From contig NZ_QNVJ01000039.1 of the NCBI RefSeq assembly GCF_003350345.1, forward strand, positions 1 to 58,978: a DNA stretch of 58,978 bases, given 5' to 3'. Source of the DNA: Alkalilacustris brevis (GTDB lineage: Bacteria; Pseudomonadota; Alphaproteobacteria; Rhodobacterales; Rhodobacteraceae). Numbering within the stretch: the stretch's first letter is position 1; each line of letters starts with the position of its first letter. Both the position numbers and the translations under genes were made by a program. The notes below the pieces were generated by a model. The model worked only from the letters and a program-made list of their open reading frames with translations. It made no database searches and was not told the DNA's origin. This document shows, in pieces, positions 26,226 to 36,960 of this stretch.

Positions 26226-26951
26226 ATGGCGAAACGCAAATCCTCGCGCGCGGCCCGCAAGGCACAGGCGCACCCCGGCGGGCTATGGGCACGGCTGCGC
26301 CGGCGCGTGCTGCGCTGGGGGCTGATCGCGGTGGCGGCGGTGCTGGGGCTGGTGCTGCTCTTTTCGCAAGTGAACCCGCCCTGGGGGCTTTACATGATCG
26401 GCGAATACCGCCGCACCGGCAGCGTGGATCGCCAATGGGTGCCGATGGCCCAGATCAGCCCCCAGATGGCCCGCGCGGCAGTGGCGGCGGAGGATGCCAA
26501 TTTCTGCCTGCACTGGGGGTTCGACATGGGCGAGATCCGCCAGGCGCTGGCCTCGGGCGGCGGGCGCGGGGCCTCCACCATCAGCCAGCAGGTGGTCAAG
26601 AACGTGTTTCTGTGGCACGGGCGCAGCTGGCCCCGCAAGGCGATGGAGGCCAGCCTCACCCCGGTGGTGGAGCTGTTCTGGAGCAAGCGGCGCATCCTCG
26701 AGGTCTATCTGAACGTGGCCGAGTTCGATTCGGGGGTGTTCGGGGTGGAGGCCGCCGCGCGGCATTACTTCGGCGTGGCGGCGGCGGATCTGAGCCCGGT
26801 GCAGGCCGCGCGGCTGGCCGCGATCCTGCCCGACCCAAAAGGCCGCGACCCGGTGCGCCCCTCGCCCTTCGTCCAAAGGCGGGCGGCGGCAATCATGGAT
26901 GGCGCGGCGACAATACTTGCCGATGGGCGCGCAGGCTGTTTCCAGCATTGA
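26226..26951 (+). CDS. mtgA: Monofunctional peptidoglycan transglycosylase
   Basis: MtgA is a class-A-type glycosyltransferase (GT51) that polymerises lipid II at the inner membrane. One membrane anchor (about 31-47) follows a basic cytoplasmic tail. The catalytic Glu is E89 in AVAAEDANF. STISQQVVKNVFLW, then RKAMEASLTPVVELFWSK and ILEVYLNVAEFDSGVFGVE are the standard motifs. The product is 241 residues. The start ATG has no strong Shine-Dalgarno sequence. Confidence 0.95.
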   Translation: MAKRKSSRAARKAQAHPGGLWARLRRRVLRWGLIAVAAVLGLVLLFSQVNPPWGLYMIGEYRRTGSVDRQWVPMAQISPQMARAAVAAEDANFCLHWGFDMGEIRQALASGGGRGASTISQQVVKNVFLWHGRSWPRKAMEASLTPVVELFWSKRRILEVYLNVAEFDSGVFGVEAAARHYFGVAAADLSPVQAARLAAILPDPKGRDPVRPSPFVQRRAAAIMDGAATILADGRAGCFQH

Positions 26952-27014
26952 ATTTCCGCCGCCCATTGGCCATGGAAAGGTGCACGAGCAGGCAGGTGCC
27001 CGAGGAGAAGAAAC

Positions 27015-27695
27015 GTGACCGCAAGCGCAACGACCCGACTCTACCACGTTCAGCTTTCGCCGTTTTGCCGCAAGGTGCGGCTAACGCTGGCCGAAAAGAA
27101 GATCGAGGTGGAGCTTCTGGAAGAACGCTATTGGGAGAAAGACCCCGATTTCCTGCGCCGCAACCCCGCCGGCAAGGTGCCGGTGATGCGCCACGAAGGG
27201 CGCGTGATGTCGGAAAGCCAGGCGATCTGCGAGTATCTAGACGAAACCCACCCCAACCCGCCGTTGCTGCCCAAAGGCGCGCTGGAACGCTACGAGGTGC
27301 GCCGCTTGTGCGCCTGGTTCGACGACAAGTTCCACGAGGACGTGACCTCGAAGCTGGTCTATGAGCGGGTGAACAAGAAAATCATGGGCCAGGGCCATCC
27401 CGATTCGCGCAACGTGAAGACCGGGGCGCAGCGGATCAGGTATCATCTGGATTACATGACATGGCTTCTGGATCAGCGCCGCTGGCTGGCCGGCGATGTG
27501 ATGACCCTGGCCGATTTCGCCGCCGCCGCGCATCTGTCCTGCCTCGATTATATCTCGGACGTGGACTGGACGCGCTATGCGACGGTGAAGGACTGGTATG
27601 CCAAGATCAAGTCGCGCCCGGCCTTCCGGCCGCTGCTCGCCGACCAGATCCCCGGCTACCCGCCGCCGCCGCAATACACCAACCTCGATTTCTGA
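27015..27695 (+). CDS. Glutathione S-transferase family protein, GTG start
   Basis: An N-terminal thioredoxin-like GST domain (YHVQLSPFCRKVRLTLAEKK with a potential active-site Cys, and GKVPVMRHEGRVMSESQAIC) is followed by an alpha-helical GST C-terminal domain (WLLDQRRWLAGDVMTLADFA). The product is 226 residues. The substrate is unknown; bacterial members conjugate electrophiles or serve redox roles. The GTG start has GAGGAG upstream. It lies between mtgA and queG on the same strand with short gaps, possibly one transcript. Confidence 0.9.
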   Translation: MTASATTRLYHVQLSPFCRKVRLTLAEKKIEVELLEERYWEKDPDFLRRNPAGKVPVMRHEGRVMSESQAICEYLDETHPNPPLLPKGALERYEVRRLCAWFDDKFHEDVTSKLVYERVNKKIMGQGHPDSRNVKTGAQRIRYHLDYMTWLLDQRRWLAGDVMTLADFAAAAHLSCLDYISDVDWTRYATVKDWYAKIKSRPAFRPLLADQIPGYPPPPQYTNLDF

Positions 27696-27731
27696 ACGCG
27701 GCAAAGGCGGCCATTGGCAAAGGACAAGGCA

Positions 27732-28778
27732 ATGACCGGGGCCAAGACCAAAGCCGAGATCATCGCACAGGCCCGCGCCGAGGGCTTCGCCGCCGCAGGT
27801 GTGTGCCGCCCCGACGCGATCCCGCAGGCGGCACCGCGCCTCGCCGCCTTCGTGGCTCAGGGCCGCCACGGACAGATGAAATGGATGGCCGAACGCATGC
27901 ACTGGCGCGGCAACCCTGCCGCCCTCTGGCCCGCGGCAAGATCGGTGATCATGCTCGCTGAGGCCTACACCCCGCCGCATGATCCGCTGGCAATCCTCAC
28001 CCGACGCGACCGCGGCGCGATCTCGGTCTATGCGCAGAACCGCGACTATCACGACGTGGTCAAGAAACGGCTCAAACGGCTGGGCCGCTGGATGGTGGCG
28101 CAGTGGAGCTGCGAGATAAAGGTCTTCGTCGACACCGCCCCGGTGATGGAAAAGCCGCTTGGCCAGGCCGCCGGGCTGGGCTGGCAAGGCAAACACACCA
28201 ACCTGCTTGGCCGCGAACTGGGCAACTGGTTCTTCCTCGGCGCAATCTTCACCACGCTCGACCTGCCCCCCGACGCGCCCGAACAGGACCATTGTGGCAA
28301 CTGCACCGCCTGCCTCGACATCTGCCCGACCGGCGCCTTCCCCGCCCCCTTCCAGCTGGATGCGCGGCGCTGCATCTCCTACCTGACCATCGAACATGAT
28401 GGCCCCGTTGACGAAGACCTGCGCCCCCTGCTGGGCAACCGCATCTACGGCTGCGACGACTGCCTCGCCATCTGCCCCTGGAACAAGTTTGCCGCCACCG
28501 CCCATGAGGCCCGGCTCGCGCCGCGCCCCGACCTCACCGCGCCGCGCCTGGGGGACCTCAGTCAACTCGATGATGCAGGCTTTCGTACACTCTTCTCCGG
28601 CTCGCCGATCAAGCGCATCGGACACAAGCGCTTCTTGCGCAATGTTCTCTATGCCATCGGCAATTCACGAACCCCCGCCCTCGCCGAAAGCGCGCGCGCG
28701 CATTGCGACCATCCCGACCAGACAGTCGCGGACGCCGCGCGCTGGGCAGTGGCGCGGCTCGCCCCGTCAGGGCCCTGA
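27732..28778 (+). CDS. queG: Epoxyqueuosine reductase
   Basis: QueG carries out the last step of queuosine synthesis, reducing epoxyqueuosine in tRNA with cobalamin and two Fe-S clusters. Both cluster motifs are present: [16 protein letters not shown] near 196 and [14 protein letters not shown] near 246. The N-terminal cobalamin-binding part ([13 protein letters not shown]) and the C-terminal HEAT-like repeat ([14 protein letters not shown]) are also present. I place the start at the ATG at 27732 (348 residues), with AAAGGA upstream; a TTG at 27714 is the alternative. It ends just before repeat A2. Confidence 0.95.
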   Translation: MTGAKTKAEIIAQARAEGFAAAGVCRPDAIPQAAPRLAAFVAQGRHGQMKWMAERMHWRGNPAALWPAARSVIMLAEAYTPPHDPLAILTRRDRGAISVYAQNRDYHDVVKKRLKRLGRWMVAQWSCEIKVFVDTAPVMEKPLGQAAGLGWQGKHTNLLGRELGNWFFLGAIFTTLDLPPDAPEQDHCGNCTACLDICPTGAFPAPFQLDARRCISYLTIEHDGPVDEDLRPLLGNRIYGCDDCLAICPWNKFAATAHEARLAPRPDLTAPRLGDLSQLDDAGFRTLFSGSPIKRIGHKRFLRNVLYAIGNSRTPALAESARAHCDHPDQTVADAARWAVARLAPSGP

Positions 28779-28790
28779 TACCGAAAAACC

Positions 28791-28862
28791 CCTTCTTCTT
28801 TGCAGAAATATCCTCGGGGGGAGGCCCCGCCACGCGGGGCCGGGGGGGCAGACAGCCCCCCG
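28791..28862. repeat. Short interspersed repeat, copy A2, with two hairpins
   Basis: Minus-strand CGAGGATATTTCTGCAAAG then AAGAAGGGG (28791-28818) belongs to the A1/A3 family. It adjoins GGCCCCGC-CAC-GCGGGGCC (28823-28841) and GGGGGGC-AGACA-GCCCCCC (28843-28861). The minus-strand copy ends in GGGGTTTTTC, so it may also end the ptsH operon transcript. It lies between the convergent queG and ptsH genes. Confidence 0.65.
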
Positions 28863-28874
28863 CCACGGCGGATG

Positions 28875-29144
28875 TCAGAAATCCTCGCCGAAGCGGTTCG
28901 CCACCAGCGTTTCCAGCGCATCGGCAAGGACGGTGGCGTCGGGGCCATCGACACGCAGGTCGATACTGCTGCCGCGCGCCGCGCCGAGGGTCAGCAGCCC
29001 CATGATCGAATCGCCCGATACGCAGATGCCGTCCTTCTCGACCTCGACCCTGGCGTCATGGGATTCGACGGTTTCCACGAAACGGGCCGACGCGCGGGCG
29101 TGCAGGCCCTTTTCGTTGACGATCTTCACTGTGCGGCAGATCAT
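28875..29144 (-). CDS. ptsH: Phosphocarrier protein HPr
   Basis: HPr shuttles phosphate in the PTS. The EI/EIIA phosphorylation site His15 (GLHARASARF) and the regulatory site Ser46 (VSGDSIMGLLTL) are both in place. The product is 89 residues. It is the last gene of the chvI-chvG-hprK-rapZ-EIIA-ptsH run and overlaps the EIIA gene by four bases. No sugar permease is adjacent, as in the regulatory-only PTS of many alphaproteobacteria. Confidence 0.96.
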   Translation of the reverse strand: MICRTVKIVNEKGLHARASARFVETVESHDARVEVEKDGICVSGDSIMGLLTLGAARGSSIDLRVDGPDATVLADALETLVANRFGEDF

Positions 29145-29554
29145 CCGGTCTCTCGTCCCGTGGCCAGATCCAGGCTGTTTATGTACTTGCGCCCGGCCTC
29201 CAGCGCGGCCTCGACCGCTTCGCCCACGCTCAGGCGGCGCGACTTGGCCAGCTTGATGAGCATCGGCAGGTTGGCCCCATAAAGGATCCGGCGATTGGGC
29301 ACCACGCAGGCGCGCAGCGACAAATTTGAAGGCGAGCCGCCGAACATGTCGGTCACGACGACCACGCCCGCGCCGGCATCCACGCGGTCGGCGGCGGCGC
29401 AGATCTCGGCCTGTTTCAGCACGCGGTCATGGCCCTCCTCGATGGAGATGGCGCAGACACCTTCCTGCTTGCCGACCACATGCTCGACTGCTGCGAGATA
29501 TTCGCGCGCCAGACCGCCATGTGCGACGATGACTATGCCGATCAAACCACTCAC
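29141..29554 (-). CDS. PTS EIIA, mannose/fructose family (regulatory)
   Basis: A 137-residue EIIA-Man-type protein. The phosphorylated His is H12 in [15 protein letters not shown], and [16 protein letters not shown] is the second family motif. The gene has no EIIB, EIIC or EIID partners, so it should act as a signalling output of HPr rather than in sugar import. The GTG start overlaps the rapZ stop by four bases, and its stop overlaps ptsH by four. Confidence 0.93.
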   Translation of the reverse strand: MSGLIGIVIVAHGGLAREYLAAVEHVVGKQEGVCAISIEEGHDRVLKQAEICAAADRVDAGAGVVVVTDMFGGSPSNLSLRACVVPNRRILYGANLPMLIKLAKSRRLSVGEAVEAALEAGRKYINSLDLATGRETG

Positions 29555-30468
29555 CCAGCCTTTACCCCGGTTCCCCTGTCGCTACGGCGTTCCAGTTCCC
29601 TGTGACGCTTAGACACCCGCCAACCGCTCTGTGCAAGGGCAGCCGCCACCGATTCCACCATCATCACCGAGCGGTGTTGCCCCCCGGTGCACCCGAAGCC
29701 GATCGCCAGATGCGCCTTGCCCTCTTCGGCATGGGCCGGCAACAGGAACTCGATCAGGTCACGCACCTTCGACAGAAACACCCCAAAACGCGAATCGGCC
29801 CGGATATGGGCGGCAACCTCCGGATCGCGTCCATCGCGGGCACGCAGGCCGGGTTCCCAGTGCGGGTTGCGCAGAAAGCGGCAGTCGAACACCATGTCGA
29901 GGCCGCGCGGCACCCCCCGGCGATAGGAAAAGGAATGCACCGAGACCGCAAGGCCCGGGTTTTCGCTCCCGGCGAACCATCGGTGCAATTCGGCACGCAG
30001 ATCGTGCGGCGTCATTTCCGACGTATTGATCAGAAAGTCCGCGCGCTGGCGCAGAGGTTCCAGCAATTCGAGCTCCTGCGCGATTCCTTCAGACGGGTGC
30101 TGCGACGGCGCAAAGGGATGGCGACGGCGGGTCTCGGAATAGCGCCTGAGCAGCGCATCGGCCGAACAGTCCAGGTAAAGCAGGCTCGCCATGATATTAG
30201 GGTTGCGGTCGAAAGAGTCGAACAGTTCAAGAAACCCCGCAACGCTGAAACCACGGGTGCGGGCATTGATGCCCAGTGCCAGAGGGCGGCCCAGCGGCGG
30301 CCCTTCCAGCAACCGCACCGAAAGTTCGAGCGGCATGTTGTCTATCGTCTCGTAGCCGAGATCCTCGAGCGTGTTGATCGCCGTTGTGCGCCCGGCGCCC
30401 GAGGGGCCGGTCACACAGATAAGGCGATGCTCCTTGTCCATCTCCGCGTCTGGGGCAGTCTGGGTCAT
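29551..30468 (-). CDS. rapZ: RapZ/YvcJ-family nucleotide-binding protein
   Basis: In enterobacteria RapZ binds small RNAs that control glmS. In alphaproteobacteria the gene sits in the PTS operon and its target is less clear. The 305-residue product has an N-terminal P-loop domain (GPSGAGRTT, 21-29), where Arg replaces the usual Lys, plus a C-terminal domain with [15 protein letters not shown] and [21 protein letters not shown] overlaps join it to hprK and the EIIA gene. Confidence 0.94.
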   Translation of the reverse strand: MTQTAPDAEMDKEHRLICVTGPSGAGRTTAINTLEDLGYETIDNMPLELSVRLLEGPPLGRPLALGINARTRGFSVAGFLELFDSFDRNPNIMASLLYLDCSADALLRRYSETRRRHPFAPSQHPSEGIAQELELLEPLRQRADFLINTSEMTPHDLRAELHRWFAGSENPGLAVSVHSFSYRRGVPRGLDMVFDCRFLRNPHWEPGLRARDGRDPEVAAHIRADSRFGVFLSKVRDLIEFLLPAHAEEGKAHLAIGFGCTGGQHRSVMMVESVAAALAQSGWRVSKRHRELERRSDRGTGVKAG

Positions 30469-30980
30469 GGCCGATCACTCCTACCCTTCTGGAGATATTG
30501 CAATATCGCCGCCGGAAAATGCGCGCTCTCTACAGCGTGAAGCAAAGGCAGGGCGCATCCGAGGATTTCCCGGCTTTGCGGCGGGGGCAGCCGGCGGGTT
30601 TCGCGCTGCGACAGATCGACAACAAGGGAAACCGGTGCCGCAGCCAGGGTATCGGCCGCCAGCAGCCCGACACCGCGCGCCTCGATCAAGCCGCGGATCG
30701 CGGAAGGCGCGCTTGCCACGAGATGCGTGCCTTCGCGGCGCAGAACGGTCTGGTCATCGGCAACCAGTAGTGCGCCCCGCGCCATCAGTTCCAGCGCAAG
30801 ACCCGACTTCCCCGATCCCGAAGGCCCCAGGATGAGAACAGCGCGCGCGCTGTCTTCGGGCGAGGCGATCGCAACCGTGCTGGCATGGATTTGCAACCCG
30901 TCCTCCCCTGCCTGCTGCAGCGCGTCGACAGACGGTCGGCGCGGCGCGGCGGGCGCAAGGGTATCTGGCCGCCCCGACAC
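30465..30980 (-). CDS. hprK: HPr kinase/phosphorylase, short alphaproteobacterial form
   Basis: HprK phosphorylates HPr at Ser46. This 171-residue version has only the catalytic domain, with Walker A GPSGSGKS (52-59) and [12 protein letters not shown]. The N-terminal domain of the Firmicutes enzyme is missing, as in other alphaproteobacteria. The GTG start is 11 bases after the chvG stop, and the end overlaps rapZ. The presence of Ser46 in the co-encoded HPr supports function. Confidence 0.93.
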   Translation of the reverse strand: MSGRPDTLAPAAPRRPSVDALQQAGEDGLQIHASTVAIASPEDSARAVLILGPSGSGKSGLALELMARGALLVADDQTVLRREGTHLVASAPSAIRGLIEARGVGLLAADTLAAAPVSLVVDLSQRETRRLPPPQSREILGCALPLLHAVESAHFPAAILQYLQKGRSDRP

Positions 30981-30991
30981 GGACGCACCGC

Positions 30992-32704
30992 TCAGACAGG
31001 AAGACCCACGACGAAGCGCGCGCCCAGCGGCTCGGACGTGGGGTCGGCATCGGTGGGGCGGATATTCTCGGCCCAGATCACCCCGCCATGCGCCTCGACG
31101 ATCTGTTTGGAAATAGCCAGGCCAAGCCCCGAATGGTTGCCGAACTGCTTGACCGGGCGCTCGGAATAGAACCGTTTGAAAACCTTCGTCAGCGCCTGCT
31201 CGGGGATGCCCGGGCCGGTATCCTCGACCACGACGAGCACCCGGTTCTCGCGATGGCGCACCCAGACTCGAACCGCGTCGCCATCTTCGCAGAACGAGAT
31301 GGCATTGGTGATGAGGTTTACAAAAACCTGCGCAAGTCGCGCTTCGAGCCCCTGAATGAAGATCGGCTCCTGTGGCAGGTCCGAGATGAAATCGATACCC
31401 TTGGCCGCGGCTTCCTGCCCGAGATATTCGTTCAGGTTGCGCAATGTCTGAAGCAGATCGAAACGCTCCTCCTGCTCCTTGACCAGTTCACTGTCGAGCC
31501 GCGAGGCGTTCGAAATGTCCGACACCAGCCGATCGAGGCGGCGCACGTCGTGCTCGATCACACTGAGCAATTTCTCGCGCTGGTCGTCCCGCCGGGCGAC
31601 GCGCAGCGTGCCCACCGCCGACCGTAACGAGGCCAGCGGGTTCTTGATCTCATGCGCAACATCGGCGGCAAACTGTTCGTTCGCCTCTATCCGGTCATAC
31701 AGCGCGGCGACCATACCGCGCATGGCCACCGAAAGGCGCCCGATTTCATCGGGCCGCGCGGTCAGGTCGGGGATGCGCACCCGTTCGGGGCTGAGCTTGC
31801 GCGCGTTGCGGTCACGCCCCAGTTCGGCCGCAGCGGCCAGATCGGAAAGCGGGTTGGCGATGGTCGAGGCGAGCACGAGGCTCAAACCGATCGACACCAG
31901 AAGCGCCAGCACGAACATCTGCAAGACCTGTTCGCGTTCGTTGCGCACAAGGCGGTCGATCTCGCCCGCCGCACTGCTCAGCGCGATCACGGCCTGCACA
32001 TCGCCGGCCACCTGAACCGGCGTCGCGACGGTGAAATAGATGCTGCCTTCGGGGGTATTGGCGGTCTCGACCTGCATTTGCCCGGCCCACGCCGCAGGGA
32101 AAAGCGCCTCTGCCAGGCTTTCGGCGTTCTGGATGCCCGCGCCTTCCCGGCCGGGATTCAACAGCCCGGACACACCCTCCCACGCGGCGTTCAGCAGGTC
32201 GGTAATGAGGGTGCTGCCGCCATCCGGTCGCGCACCCGGCAAATCAGGTCGCGGCAGCGTGCCCTGCCGCGATGCCACGATCTGCCCCTCTGCGTCGAAA
32301 TAGAACACCTGCGTTCCCGTGCGCAGCGAAATGCGTTCGAGCGTGGCTGCCACCGCCGCGGGGCCGGGCGGCGCGCCTGTGCTTTCGAATTGCAGGCTGA
32401 ACGCGTCGGCGATCAGTTCCGACTGCGCCACAAGCGCGGCCGCGCGTTGCTGCACCAGGCTGTCACGGAACGGGTTGAGGTAAAGCACCCCCGCCACCAG
32501 CACCATCAGCGCCAGCAGATTGAACACGATGATCTTGCGTGCCAGCGGCGAACGATTGAGCGAGATCAGCCCCCGCCTCTTGCGATGGTCACGCAACTCC
32601 TCGGCGATGGCGGCCTGCGGTTGGGTCCAGTCCTCGCCAAGAACGACCTCGCCCTGATGGGTCGGCCGCGCGCCATGCGCATCTATCGCCGGAGGCTTGG
32701 TCAT
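30992..32704 (-). CDS. chvG: Sensor histidine kinase ChvG (ExoS)
   Basis: ChvG senses envelope or acid stress. Two membrane helices (about 57-77 and 259-280) flank a periplasmic domain of about 180 residues, followed by HAMP, the phospho-acceptor His351 in [16 protein letters not shown], and the HATPase domain ([36 protein letters not shown]). The product is 570 residues. It overlaps chvI by four bases and precedes hprK, the order conserved in this class. Confidence 0.95.
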   Translation of the reverse strand: MTKPPAIDAHGARPTHQGEVVLGEDWTQPQAAIAEELRDHRKRRGLISLNRSPLARKIIVFNLLALMVLVAGVLYLNPFRDSLVQQRAAALVAQSELIADAFSLQFESTGAPPGPAAVAATLERISLRTGTQVFYFDAEGQIVASRQGTLPRPDLPGARPDGGSTLITDLLNAAWEGVSGLLNPGREGAGIQNAESLAEALFPAAWAGQMQVETANTPEGSIYFTVATPVQVAGDVQAVIALSSAAGEIDRLVRNEREQVLQMFVLALLVSIGLSLVLASTIANPLSDLAAAAELGRDRNARKLSPERVRIPDLTARPDEIGRLSVAMRGMVAALYDRIEANEQFAADVAHEIKNPLASLRSAVGTLRVARRDDQREKLLSVIEHDVRRLDRLVSDISNASRLDSELVKEQEERFDLLQTLRNLNEYLGQEAAAKGIDFISDLPQEPIFIQGLEARLAQVFVNLITNAISFCEDGDAVRVWVRHRENRVLVVVEDTGPGIPEQALTKVFKRFYSERPVKQFGNHSGLGLAISKQIVEAHGGVIWAENIRPTDADPTSEPLGARFVVGLPV

Positions 32705-33402
32705 TCCTCGTTGTAGCGATAGCCGATGCCGTAGAGTGTCTCGATGGCGGAGAATTCAGAATCGACCGAGCGCAGCTTCTTGCGCAGCCGCTTGATATGG
32801 CTGTCGATCGTGCGGTCATCGACATAGACCTGATCATCATAGGCCACATCCATGAGCTGATCGCGGCTTTTCACGAAACCGGGCCGCTGGGCAAGCGCCT
32901 GCAACAGCAGGAACTCGGTCACGGTAAGTGTGACATCCTTTTCCTTCCAGGTCACGGCGTGGCGCAGCGGGTCCATGGTAAGGCTGCCGCGCACCATGAC
33001 CTTGTTTTCCTCGGTCGTCGCAACCTCGCCGGTGGCCAGCACCTCCTGTCGGCGCAGGAGCGAACGGATGCGCTCCACCAGCAGCCGCTGCGAGAAGGGT
33101 TTCTTCACGTAATCATCGGCCCCCATGCGCAGGCCGAGCACCTCGTCGATCTCGTCATCCTTGGAGGTGAGAAAGATCACCGGCATCGTGGTCTTCTGGC
33201 GCAGCCGCTGCAGCAGGTCCATCCCGTCCATGCGCGGCATCTTGATGTCGAGCACGGCCATATCCGGCAAACGCTTGTTGAACGCATCTAGTGCCGACTG
33301 ACCGTCATTATAGGTTTCGACCTGGAAGCCCTCGGCTTCAAGTGTCATGGAGACGGAAGTCAGAATATTCCTGTCATCATCTACAAGCGCTATCCTGGAC
33401 AT
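32701..33402 (-). CDS. chvI: Response regulator ChvI
   Basis: An OmpR-family regulator of 233 residues, the partner of ChvG. The receiver has [10 protein letters not shown], phospho-acceptor D52 in [12 protein letters not shown] and KKPFSQR; the winged helix has [18 protein letters not shown] and [10 protein letters not shown]. It is the first gene of the operon and divergent from pckA, which ChvI-type regulators are known to influence in some relatives. AGGGA precedes the ATG. Confidence 0.95.
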   Translation of the reverse strand: MSRIALVDDDRNILTSVSMTLEAEGFQVETYNDGQSALDAFNKRLPDMAVLDIKMPRMDGMDLLQRLRQKTTMPVIFLTSKDDEIDEVLGLRMGADDYVKKPFSQRLLVERIRSLLRRQEVLATGEVATTEENKVMVRGSLTMDPLRHAVTWKEKDVTLTVTEFLLLQALAQRPGFVKSRDQLMDVAYDDQVYVDDRTIDSHIKRLRKKLRSVDSEFSAIETLYGIGYRYNEE

Positions 33403-33446
33403 CGGATTTTTCCCTCATTCTGCTCTTATTGCCTGATTTTTGCCGT

Positions 33447-33475
33447 ATTCTCGTGTCTTCGCGGCGTGGAATCAA
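33447..33475 (-). promoter_or_regulatory. Candidate promoter of the chvI-chvG-PTS operon
   Basis: TTGATT (33475-33470) and GAGAAT (33452-33447) are 17 bases apart on the minus strand, about 45 bases before the chvI ATG. Confidence 0.45.
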
Positions 33476-33579
33476 CAAAATAACGCTATGGAAATTACGA
33501 TTCGCCAAACCGATACAGTAATGTCGCAAAACTTGACGATGTTGGAGTCGCCATGGCGCTTTCACCGAAGGCAAGCCAC

Positions 33580-33613
33580 TGATTGCGCTAACTTCCCGCT
33601 GGTTGCGCTAACG
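33580..33613. promoter_or_regulatory. Tandem LacI-type operator-like sites upstream of pckA
   Basis: TGATTGCGCTAACT (33580-33593) and TGGTTGCGCTAACG (33600-33613) share the 10-mer TTGCGCTAAC and lie 20 bp apart. The GCGC-centred shape resembles LacI-family operators of the TGTTAGCGCTAACA kind; in Rhodobacter the LacI-type regulator CceR controls central carbon genes. They sit about 150-180 bases upstream of pckA, suited to activation. The rest of this 360-bp gap shows only AT-rich promoter-like DNA and a TTATAG near 33650. Confidence 0.5.
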
Positions 33614-33762
33614 CAACGGCCTGTCCTGTTCCATATCTCTGACGACATGTTATAGCAGCCGCGACGGCCCGCCCTGCGGCGCCGCTGCGCGACGGCAACC
33701 CGGCCGCCGCCGATGACCTCTGGATCTAAGCGCCGCACATTGTGGCATCGGGAGCGAAACAG

Positions 33763-35361
<1,599 letters not shown>

Positions 35362-35379
35362 GGACACGACCGTAAAGAC

Positions 35380-35422
35380 AAATGCAGGCGCCCGCTCAAA
35401 CCAGAGCGGGCGCCTTGCATTT
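35380..35422. terminator. Bidirectional terminator between pckA and a lipoprotein gene
   Basis: GGCGCCCGCTC (35387-35397) and GAGCGGGCGCC (35404-35414) form an 11-bp perfect stem with a six-base loop. Outer AAATGCA and TGCATTT arms extend it past a one-base bulge, giving A- and T-rich flanks on both sides. It lies between convergent genes. Confidence 0.85.
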
Positions 35423-35446
35423 CAGGGCAGCACAAGTGCCGTCGCT

Positions 35447-35923
35447 TCAGAGATATTCTGACGGATTCGCCAGGATCGGCTGCTGCCCGCCCGGCAGAGT
35501 CATGATGCAGGCATCCTGCGCAAGCGGCGGCATCACGGTGCGCCCGCTCGGACCGGCCCGCAAAGCGGCCTCGCGCACAGCCGACGGGCATTCGGGCAGG
35601 CGCACGGTCCGCACGCCCTGCCGGGCTAGGCATTGCTGCATGATCTGGCCGCGCTCTACCGGATAGGAGGCCGAGGCGCTTTGCACCGCTGCAAGGCGCT
35701 CGCATTCGCCCGAGATCCGGCTCATGTCGGACACCGACATTCCCACAGCGTAAAGGCCGCTGTGCACCGGGCCGGAGGGGCGCTCCTGCGGGGCGTCGAC
35801 CACCCTGTAAACAGGCCCAGACGGCACCGGCTCGCAAGCGGCAAGGGCAAGTGCCCCCAATAGCAAAAACGGCGCGCGGCGGAAAAGGCGGCGGGAAAGG
35901 CGGCAGGCAGAATCGGGCAGCAT
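35447..35923 (-). CDS. Putative lipoprotein of unknown function
   Basis: A 158-residue protein with a signal peptide ending in lipobox LAAC (Cys 30). I do not recognise the family. The mature part holds five cysteines beyond the lipobox region or near it (for example in SGECERL, QQCLARQ, LPECPS and QDACIM), which could form disulfides in the periplasm. GAGGA precedes the ATG. It is monocistronic, convergent with pckA. Confidence 0.75.
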   Translation of the reverse strand: MLPDSACRLSRRLFRRAPFLLLGALALAACEPVPSGPVYRVVDAPQERPSGPVHSGLYAVGMSVSDMSRISGECERLAAVQSASASYPVERGQIMQQCLARQGVRTVRLPECPSAVREAALRAGPSGRTVMPPLAQDACIMTLPGGQQPILANPSEYL

Positions 35924-36022
35924 GTCACAATCCTCTCACTCGTAATCGTGACTTACAGCTTCGGGTCGCGCGCGCCGCAGAGTCAAGAGCCGAGCGCGCC
36001 GCCCGGGCCGCAATCACGCCAA

Positions 36023-36793
36023 TCAGACCACCAGCGCCCGCCGCACCAGATTGAGCCCCGACAGCATCAGCACCACCAACGTCCAGCGCACGAAAGTCAC
36101 CTGGTCCAGTTTGTCCTGCAGTTTGAAACCCAGCCACATGCCCAGCACCGCCGGCACCACCATCAGCGCGGAAAGCGGCAAGGTCTGGGCGTTCAGCACC
36201 CCAGATTGCATATGCGCCATCGCCAGCATGACCGACCCAAGCATGTAGATGACGCCCTGTACACGCACATTCTCGGTCTTTTCGACCCCGGCCGATAGCA
36301 GATAGGCAATCAGCGGCGGCCCCCAGACGCCCGAAATGCCCCCGTAGAAGCCACCGATCGCCCCGAGGCCTACCTCCCAGCGGCGCTTGTGGACCATGTT
36401 GAACCGCAGCGACCGCCCCATGAGCTGGATCGCGGCATAAAACGTGATCGGACCCCCCAGCAGCGCGAAGACGATGCCTTGCGGGATCGAGGTCATGATC
36501 TGTGCGCTCAGCGCGATCCCGATCACGATCACCAGCAGCATCCGCCAATAGTCGCGCACCACTTGCACGGCAGCGCTCCAGCCCTGCCGAAAGGCCTGCT
36601 GCACATTGGTCACAAGCGTCGGAATGATAAGCAGCGCCAACGCAATCTCGGCCGCGAGGAACGAGCCAAGCCCCGAGATCATGATCATCGGCATGGCGAA
36701 GCCCACCACCCCCTTGACCACGCCGGCAAACAGCGTGACCCCTATGGCAAGACCAATAAGAAGCGGCTCCACCCCGAACACGTCGGCCCTCAC
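36023..36793 (-). CDS. TSUP-family (TauE/SafE) permease
   Basis: A 256-residue membrane protein with about eight hydrophobic segments and the TSUP/DUF81 pattern (LLIGLAIGVTLFAGVVKGVVG, then GAIGGFYGGISGVWGPPLIAY). Family members move sulfite, sulfoacetate, taurine-derived or other organic anions; the substrate here is unknown. I choose the GTG at 36793, with GGAG upstream, because the longer frame adds a polar non-family N-terminus. Confidence 0.85.
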   Translation of the reverse strand: MRADVFGVEPLLIGLAIGVTLFAGVVKGVVGFAMPMIMISGLGSFLAAEIALALLIIPTLVTNVQQAFRQGWSAAVQVVRDYWRMLLVIVIGIALSAQIMTSIPQGIVFALLGGPITFYAAIQLMGRSLRFNMVHKRRWEVGLGAIGGFYGGISGVWGPPLIAYLLSAGVEKTENVRVQGVIYMLGSVMLAMAHMQSGVLNAQTLPLSALMVVPAVLGMWLGFKLQDKLDQVTFVRWTLVVLMLSGLNLVRRALVV

Positions 36794-36960
36794 ACAACCG
36801 TTACTCCGTGGGTTTAGCGGGTACCCCAGTGGCCAGCCGAACGAAAGGGCAATTTCAGCGCGACATATAACTATCAACATGCCGGTAAAATGAGAATTTT
36901 TATTGCGCTGCAGCCGCAAAGTGCCCTAAAGGGTTTCGCAAGATCAGTAAGGAGAACGCC

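Noticed and set aside
26000-27364. Plus-strand open frame of 454 codons spanning repeats and mtgA
   Set aside because: It starts within palindromic repeats and runs through mtgA and the GST gene in the wrong frame.
27237-28625. Minus-strand open frame of 462 codons opposite the GST gene and queG
   Set aside because: Antisense of queG; no independent evidence of coding.
30487-30505. 14-bp palindrome GATATTGCAATATC near the end of hprK
   Set aside because: It is inside the hprK coding sequence and encodes ordinary residues; likely chance.
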